From an uncultured Bdellovibrio sp. (lineage in GTDB: Bacteria > Bdellovibrionota > Bdellovibrionia > Bdellovibrionales > Bdellovibrionaceae), in the NCBI GenBank assembly GCA_946480995.1, contig CAMLMF010000055.1, positions 1 through 10,068 on the forward strand: a stretch of 10,068 nt of DNA, read 5' to 3'. Of this stretch, positions 6,857 through 10,068 are shown piece by piece. The number at the start of each line of letters is the position of its first letter. Position 1 is the first letter of the stretch. The notes below the pieces were generated by a model, which ran no database searches, was not told the DNA's origin, and was given only the letters and a program-made list of their open reading frames with translations. Made by a program: the position numbers and the translations under genes.

Positions 6857-7001
6857 TTGGGTCCTTTGTGAATTTGTATTCTTGCTGTTTTGGTTTCAAT
6901 TCTTCTAAGTGACTGATGGCTGCAAAAGTGACCAAGGCTAAAAAGCCCATCACCACGCAGACTTCCAAGAGGATTTGCCCTTGCTGACGGTTGGTTCCCA
7001 T
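6819..7001 (-). CDS. 60-residue TadE-like mini-pseudopilin
   Basis: A very small gene with type IV prepilin features. After a short polar leader (MGTNRQQG) comes QILLEVCVVMGFLALVTFAA, in which Gly8 is the likely cleavage site and Glu13 is the +5 glutamate needed for prepilin recognition. The hydrophobic stem runs to about residue 29; the remainder (SHLEELKP onward) is a short, charged tail rich in Lys and Asn. AAGGAA sits 8 nt before the ATG. It overlaps the TadG-like gene by 52 bp and the RcpC-like gene by 38 bp, each in a different frame. The prepilin signature, the ribosome binding site and its position inside the pilus run support a real gene despite its size. Likely a minor pilin; an exact family is not recognised. 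Confidence 0.75.
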   Translation of the reverse strand: MGTNRQQGQILLEVCVVMGFLALVTFAAISHLEELKPKQQEYKFTKDPNDAPKNRTKNKK

Positions 7002-7687
7002 TGCGAATTTTCCTTAACTAAAGTGACGGAGCAGGATTTTTTAAAGTCGAACTCGTTACTGACGAAGTATGAAAACGGCCGACGCGCTGAAAGACGGTAT
7101 TGCCATTCGTGGGCCAAAGCCTGTTCCTGCGCAAAGTCGTCCTTAGGGCTGTAGGTCGGAGCAACGTCCGAATCATCCGGACGGACTGCCAGCTTCGGTG
7201 CCTGACCGCTCACGTTGAGCAGTTGTAAACTCATCAGCATATTAGATTTTCCGTGCAGATTTTGGCGAATCCGCAAGCTGGTGGTTGAGTGATTAAGCTC
7301 TAAGATCAAATTGCTCTGTTGGATGATTTGTTTTTGGCGGATATCGAGTTCTTTGCGCTTCTGCTTTATTTCGCTAATTTTACGGCTCAGCTTAGCGGCG
7401 GCGACCCAGTTTTGTTGTGCCACGGCCGCGGCCCAGGCTGCCTCGGTGGCTAGAAGTTGAATTTTTAGCGAACGAGCCAAAGGATTTAAACCCAACAGAG
7501 TCGTTAAGAGGGGAACCACACGTTTTTGTGCAAACAGACCTTCTTTTCGGCACACATGCTTTGCCGCTAAATCTATTTGTGTCACGTTGACTGTGGAAAA
7601 CATCACGACCAAGCCCGCGACAAAAACGGGCAGCAATGCCATGATCAAAGCTAAAGCAAAACCTTTTTCGCTTTTAAGATTTTTCAT
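6950..7687 (-). CDS. TadG-like pilus-associated protein
   Basis: A 245-residue protein with one N-terminal membrane helix (EKGFALALIMALLPVFVAG, residues 7-25) in the arrangement of TadE/TadG-type proteins: a short basic leader, a Gly, then a Pro-containing hydrophobic stem. The +5 glutamate of true prepilins is absent, as is common in TadG-like proteins. Residues about 75-130 are rich in Ala, Lys, Gln and Ile and look helical, possibly coiled coil. The C-terminal part is not recognised. TadG-type proteins are thought to help pilus assembly at the inner membrane. The start overlaps the TadE-like stop as ATGA (7687-7684) with AAAGG upstream, a classic coupled junction. It is much shorter than full TadG proteins that carry a von Willebrand domain. 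Confidence 0.7.
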   Translation of the reverse strand: MKNLKSEKGFALALIMALLPVFVAGLVVMFSTVNVTQIDLAAKHVCRKEGLFAQKRVVPLLTTLLGLNPLARSLKIQLLATEAAWAAAVAQQNWVAAAKLSRKISEIKQKRKELDIRQKQIIQQSNLILELNHSTTSLRIRQNLHGKSNMLMSLQLLNVSGQAPKLAVRPDDSDVAPTYSPKDDFAQEQALAHEWQYRLSARRPFSYFVSNEFDFKKSCSVTLVKENSQWEPTVSKGKSSWKSAW

Positions 7688-8028
7688 AGGGACCTTTCAC
7701 GTGTTTGTTTCAGCTGCATATTCGGCGGAGTAGAAAAATCGATGGCGATCTGTCCGGAGTATTGAGAAGATCCTTTGCGCAAGGAAATTTGCGTGGGTTC
7801 TTTGAATAGTAGAATCTTTTTCATGCGCGCTGAAAGTTCCTGCTCGCACTCGCGGATCGAGGCGCTGTCCAAACAGATAAGCGCCTCGTGCAGATGATAG
7901 TCGGCAAAGTAATAAAGAGTGCCGCGATAAAGCAGGACTCCCAAAACTGTGATGAAGCAAAAAATCACCGGCAGCGCCAAGACACTTTCAATAGTGCCCT
8001 GACCGGCTTGGGTTGATTTTGTCTTCAT
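7684..8028 (-). CDS. tadE: TadE-like pseudopilin
   Basis: A 114-residue minor pilin-like protein. The leader MKTKSTQAG is followed by QGTIESVLALPVIFCFITVL, with cleavage predicted after Gly9, Glu at +5 and the Pro-containing stem typical of TadE. The tail has a cysteine pair (ALICLDS, RECEQE) and a short beta-rich end. TadE proteins are processed by the TadV-type prepilin peptidase and are needed for Flp pilus assembly. The ATG at 8028 is chosen because it gives the canonical leader and lies one base after the Flp stop (TAA at 8032-8030); an in-frame ATG at 8157 would read 43 residues through the Flp gene with no prepilin leader. The ribosome binding site is weak, so re-initiation from the Flp gene is likely. 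Confidence 0.8.
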   Translation of the reverse strand: MKTKSTQAGQGTIESVLALPVIFCFITVLGVLLYRGTLYYFADYHLHEALICLDSASIRECEQELSARMKKILLFKEPTQISLRKGSSQYSGQIAIDFSTPPNMQLKQTRERSL

Positions 8029-8029
8029 G

Positions 8030-8302
8030 TTAATTTTTGTCGGATTTTGATGGATTGACGGAGCCCTCAAAGAAATCGCTGAAGTCTCTTTTTTTGTACA
8101 TGCTTTCAGTGACTTCGTGTTCTTTGATGGCGCGAGTTTCTTTGCCGCCCAGGGCATTGGCTACGGTCGCAAATTTGACATTCAAATTTCCGCCGACAGT
8201 TTTAATCACGGCAATGCTGCCGACGGCAACAATAGCGACGATGATAAGATATTCGATCAGGCCTTGGCCTTTATTGTTTTTTAAATTGGGTTTTGCTTTC
8301 AT
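8030..8302 (-). CDS. flp: Flp-type (type IVb) major prepilin
   Basis: A 90-residue prepilin. The leader MKAKPNLKNNKG is followed by QGLIEYLIIVAIVAVGSIAV; cleavage after Gly12 leaves Glu at +5 and Tyr at +6, the Flp signature. The hydrophobic stem spans about residues 15-35. Flp pilins are usually 50-75 residues; this one has a longer charged C-terminal tail (ending SVNPSKSDKN) that would probably face outward on the fibre. The ATG at 8302 has a strong AAGGAG ribosome binding site. It is the first gene of the minus-strand pilus run and directly follows a terminator, so its promoter should lie within 8303-8362, though no clear -35/-10 pair is visible there. Role as the main pilus subunit is inferred from type and position. 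Confidence 0.88.
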   Translation of the reverse strand: MKAKPNLKNNKGQGLIEYLIIVAIVAVGSIAVIKTVGGNLNVKFATVANALGGKETRAIKEHEVTESMYKKRDFSDFFEGSVNPSKSDKN

Positions 8303-8307
8303 AGAGT

Positions 8308-8322
8308 CTCCTTGGTCAGGAG
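8308..8322 (-). promoter_or_regulatory. flp: Hairpin over the Flp pilin ribosome binding site
   Basis: On the minus strand CTCCT (8322-8318), loop GACCA and AGGAG (8312-8308) form a perfect 5-bp stem. The 3' arm is the Shine-Dalgarno sequence of the pilin gene. The pairing is seen directly; an effect on translation is inference and the stem is short. Confidence 0.45.
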
Positions 8323-8362
8323 TGAAAGCAATTTGCGAACTTAGAGCGAAAACGGATTAAAC

Positions 8363-8391
8363 AAAAAAAGAAGTCCGGAGGTCCGGACTTC
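8363..8391 (-). terminator. Strong intrinsic terminator for the Lys/Ala-tail protein gene
   Basis: A 9-bp perfect stem (GAAGTCCGG at 8370-8378, CCGGACTTC at 8383-8391, 4-nt loop) is followed on the minus strand by seven T residues (8369-8363). It lies 6 nt after the stop of the gene at 8398-8685 and separates that gene from the pilus run. Confidence 0.9.
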
Positions 8392-8397
8392 GTGTGC

Positions 8398-8685
8398 TTA
8401 TTTCTTTTTAGCTTTGCCTGAAGCTTCTTTTTTTGCGGCTGCTTTTTCTTCTTTCGCAGCGGCAGCAGCTTCTTTCTTCGCACCGGCTTTTTTCGCCTTA
8501 CGAAGGATAATAATTCTGTCTAGGATTTCGAAAGCTTCCTTTTGTAGGTCGTTTTCAAAGATAAAGCGGTAAAAACCTTCGATTTCGGGACTTTGGCGGA
8601 ACTTTTTTAGGGACGTTGGCAGGCTGTCAGATTGAACGAAGTCGATGGAGCTGCCGTCTTTTGAGAGTTTTACTTTTTCAGCCAT
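8398..8685 (-). CDS. Small protein with Lys/Ala-rich C-terminal tail, function unknown
   Basis: A 95-residue protein. Residues 1-61 look like a small folded unit (MAEKVKLSKDGSSIDFVQSD, then an aromatic stretch FYRFIFENDLQKEAFEILDR). From about residue 62 the chain is almost only Lys, Ala, Glu and Gly (AKKAGAKKEAAAAAKEEKAA), similar in composition to histone H1-like bacterial tails, but with more Glu. It has no signal peptide or membrane segment, so is likely cytoplasmic. Nucleic-acid or ribosome association is an inference from the basic tail; I do not recognise the N-terminal part. AGGGG lies 9-10 nt before the ATG. It has its own terminator and is divergent from folD. Confidence 0.8.
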   Translation of the reverse strand: MAEKVKLSKDGSSIDFVQSDSLPTSLKKFRQSPEIEGFYRFIFENDLQKEAFEILDRIIILRKAKKAGAKKEAAAAAKEEKAAAKKEASGKAKKK

Positions 8686-8863
8686 TATTTAAATCCCCTA
8701 ATGTTTTAAAGGGTTTGTACAACGGACGGGCCCCGTGAAGCAAGAATAAAATAGGTTGTTAGCTTGTGTGACTAGAGTTTTTATTTCTCTGTTAAGAGTG
8801 ATTAAACTATTGAATTTCTTGAACAAATAAGTGAGATTTGTCTTTATAAAAATGGGAGGTCCG
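8686..8863. other. Divergent intergenic region upstream of folD
   Basis: This 178-nt stretch should hold promoters for the Lys/Ala-tail gene (minus) and folD (plus). It is AT-rich apart from a GC-rich patch near 8725-8745. No -35/-10 pair with normal spacing could be supported: TTGAAC (8818-8823) and TATAAA (8844-8849) are 20 nt apart. GGGAGG at 8854-8859 is the folD ribosome binding site. Confidence 0.4.
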
Positions 8864-9727
8864 ATGCTCATTCTTAACGGTAAAGACGTGGCCAAAGAAG
8901 TGCGTGCAACCTTGGTTCCTCGTGTCGCAAGTTTCAAAGAAAAAAATGGCCGGGCTCCTCATCTGTCAGTTGTCATCGTCGGCGAAGACAGCGCCAGTCA
9001 AGTTTATGTAAAAAACAAAAAACTCGCGTGTGAAGCCGTCGGCATGACCTCCACCATTCATGCTCTGTCGGCCCAGGTGTCGCAGCAAGAACTCAACGAA
9101 AAAATCCGCAAATTAAATAGTGATGCCCTTGTTGATGGTATTTTGGTGCAGTTTCCTCTGCCCAAGCATTTAAGTCCTGAAGAGGTTTTAAAGTTAGTTT
9201 CAGAAAGCAAAGACGCCGATGGACTGACCTACATGTCCATGGGACACCTTTTAGCAGGAAAGCCTTTTGTGAACCCATGCACGCCCGCAGGGGTAATGAC
9301 GATTCTTCGGCATTATGGACTTGCTGTTGAAGGTCTTAAGGTTGTGGTCGTAGGGCGCAGTAATATCGTTGGTAAACCCATGGCTTTAATGCTGACCGAG
9401 GCCAATGCGACCGTGACGATTTGCCATTCGAAAACCGTGAATTTATCGTCCTATACCCGGGATGCAGACTTAGTAGTCGTTGCCGCAGGGAAACCTCGTA
9501 TGTTAGGTAAAGAGGACTTTAAGCAAGGTGCGATTATCATCGACGTCGGCATCCATCGCAACGGACCGAATGGTAAGTTGTGTGGCGATGTGCGCTTTGA
9601 AGAACTGCAAGGATGGGCGAAAGCAGCGACTCCTGTTCCAGGTGGCGTAGGGCCGATGACTATTGCGACACTTTTGCAGAACACATGCTGGCTTGCTGAA
9701 CAAAAAGCGGGCCTGGCTAAGACTTAG
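8864..9727 (+). CDS. folD: Bifunctional methylenetetrahydrofolate dehydrogenase/cyclohydrolase
   Basis: A 287-residue FolD, the usual family length. It interconverts 5,10-methylene-THF, methenyl-THF and 10-formyl-THF in the cytoplasm, supplying one-carbon units for purine and formyl-Met-tRNA synthesis. Catalytic residues sit in YVKNKKLACEAVGM (Y48, K52). Family signatures DGILVQFPLP, the nucleotide-binding VVGRSNIVGKPMA and the C-terminal PVPGGVGPMT are all intact. The ATG at 8864 is preceded by GGGAGG at ideal distance; a GTG at 8831 and an ATG at 8852 in frame lie upstream of that site and are less likely. It is followed 14 nt later by a Rieske oxygenase gene, suggesting one transcript. Confidence 0.97.
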   Translation: MLILNGKDVAKEVRATLVPRVASFKEKNGRAPHLSVVIVGEDSASQVYVKNKKLACEAVGMTSTIHALSAQVSQQELNEKIRKLNSDALVDGILVQFPLPKHLSPEEVLKLVSESKDADGLTYMSMGHLLAGKPFVNPCTPAGVMTILRHYGLAVEGLKVVVVGRSNIVGKPMALMLTEANATVTICHSKTVNLSSYTRDADLVVVAAGKPRMLGKEDFKQGAIIIDVGIHRNGPNGKLCGDVRFEELQGWAKAATPVPGGVGPMTIATLLQNTCWLAEQKAGLAKT

Positions 9728-9741
9728 TTAGAGGATTTGAA

Positions 9742-10068
9742 ATGTTCAGCGGATTTCTAAAAAACGTATGGTATGTGGGTCTTCCCAGCCAAGAGTTAGC
9801 TATCGGTAAAACCCAAGCACGCAAAATTATGAATGAACCGATTGTGTTCTTTCGCAATTCCCAAGGTAAAGTTTCTGCTGTTCGTGATATCTGCCCGCAT
9901 CGTGGGATTCCGTTAAGTTATGGCCGCGTGGTCGAAGACACCATCGAGTGTCCTTATCATGGGTGGAAATTTGATGGCACCGGCATGTGCACGGAAATTC
10001 CGTCACTGTGCCCAGGCCAAGATTTAAATCCAAATAAAATCAAGGTGCGCGCGTACCCTGTGCACGAG
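9742..10068 (+). CDS. Rieske [2Fe-2S] oxygenase, ring-hydroxylating type (partial, C-terminus outside the window)
   Basis: The first 109 residues of a Rieske non-haem iron oxygenase. The cluster ligands are complete: C51-P-H53-R-G and C70-P-Y-H73-G-W, with a 16-residue spacing between H53 and C70. NVWYVGLPSQEL at the N-terminus and the downstream YHGWKFDGTG are typical of alpha subunits of ring-hydroxylating or demethylating oxygenases (vanillate demethylase and chlorophyll-pathway-type relatives). The catalytic iron domain lies beyond the right edge, so neither the substrate nor the presence of a full oxygenase can be confirmed. AGAGGA sits 6 nt before the ATG. Probably in an operon with folD. 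Confidence 0.9.
   Translation, partial: MFSGFLKNVWYVGLPSQELAIGKTQARKIMNEPIVFFRNSQGKVSAVRDICPHRGIPLSYGRVVEDTIECPYHGWKFDGTGMCTEIPSLCPGQDLNPNKIKVRAYPVHE

Noticed and set aside
8029..8157. N-terminal extension of the TadE-like gene to an ATG at 8157
   Set aside because: It overlaps the Flp coding region in another frame and would bury the prepilin leader 43 residues inside.
8693..8715. Possible CCCT/AGGG pairing over the ribosome binding site of the Lys/Ala-tail gene
   Set aside because: Only 4 bp with a 10-nt loop; expected by chance.
8831..8863. Upstream GTG start for folD
   Set aside because: The GGGAGG ribosome binding site at 8854-8859 lies downstream of it and fits the ATG at 8864.

Overview
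The window looks like a chromosomal stretch from a Bdellovibrio-like predatory bacterium. That assignment is inference from recalled family resemblance, not a search. It rests on a Tad/Flp (type IVb) pilus locus lying beside a large secreted Gly/Met-repeat protein and a REC-histidine kinase, with mid-range GC and dense, often overlapping genes. No tRNA, rRNA, CRISPR array, insertion sequence or phage gene was seen. No gene-free stretch exceeds 300 bases.

Layout from left to right. Positions 1-834 (minus) hold the N-terminal 278 residues of a CpaC/RcpA-type pilus secretin that runs off the left edge. Upstream of it at 911-2017 (minus) is a soluble receiver-histidine kinase. A divergent intergenic region follows, with a structured leader over a ribosome binding site. 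Then come two plus-strand genes: a 650-residue secreted coiled-coil, Gly/Met-repeat and Gln/Met-rich protein (2232-4184), and a short YtcJ-like amidohydrolase (4238-5497) whose start codon sits just after a terminator-like hairpin. These two genes separate the secretin from the rest of the pilus genes.

From 8302 down to 5489 (minus) is a compact overlapping run. It holds a Flp-type prepilin, a TadE-like pseudopilin, a TadG-like protein, a 60-residue mini-pseudopilin, a small RcpC/CpaB-like membrane protein and an unrecognised secreted protein with a C-terminal membrane segment. Three of the products (Flp, TadE-like, mini-pseudopilin) have the type IV prepilin signature of Gly followed by Glu at +5. 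The ATPase, platform proteins, localisation protein and prepilin peptidase are absent and are expected beyond the left edge or elsewhere.

Upstream of the pilus run, behind a strong bidirectionally placed hairpin whose U-tract is on the minus strand, is a 95-residue protein with a Lys/Ala-rich tail (8398-8685, minus). The right end is ordinary metabolism: folD (8864-9727, plus), followed 14 nt later by a Rieske oxygenase gene (9742 onward) that is cut by the window edge.

How the parts may work together (inference): the minus run would make pilin, minor pilins and envelope assembly parts, and the secretin would be the outer-membrane exit. The REC-kinase is well placed to control the locus. The Gly/Met protein could be a surface or envelope structural partner. 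The ribosome binding sites of three genes (Gly/Met protein, amidohydrolase, Flp pilin) all lie in inverted repeats, which suggests translational control at this locus.
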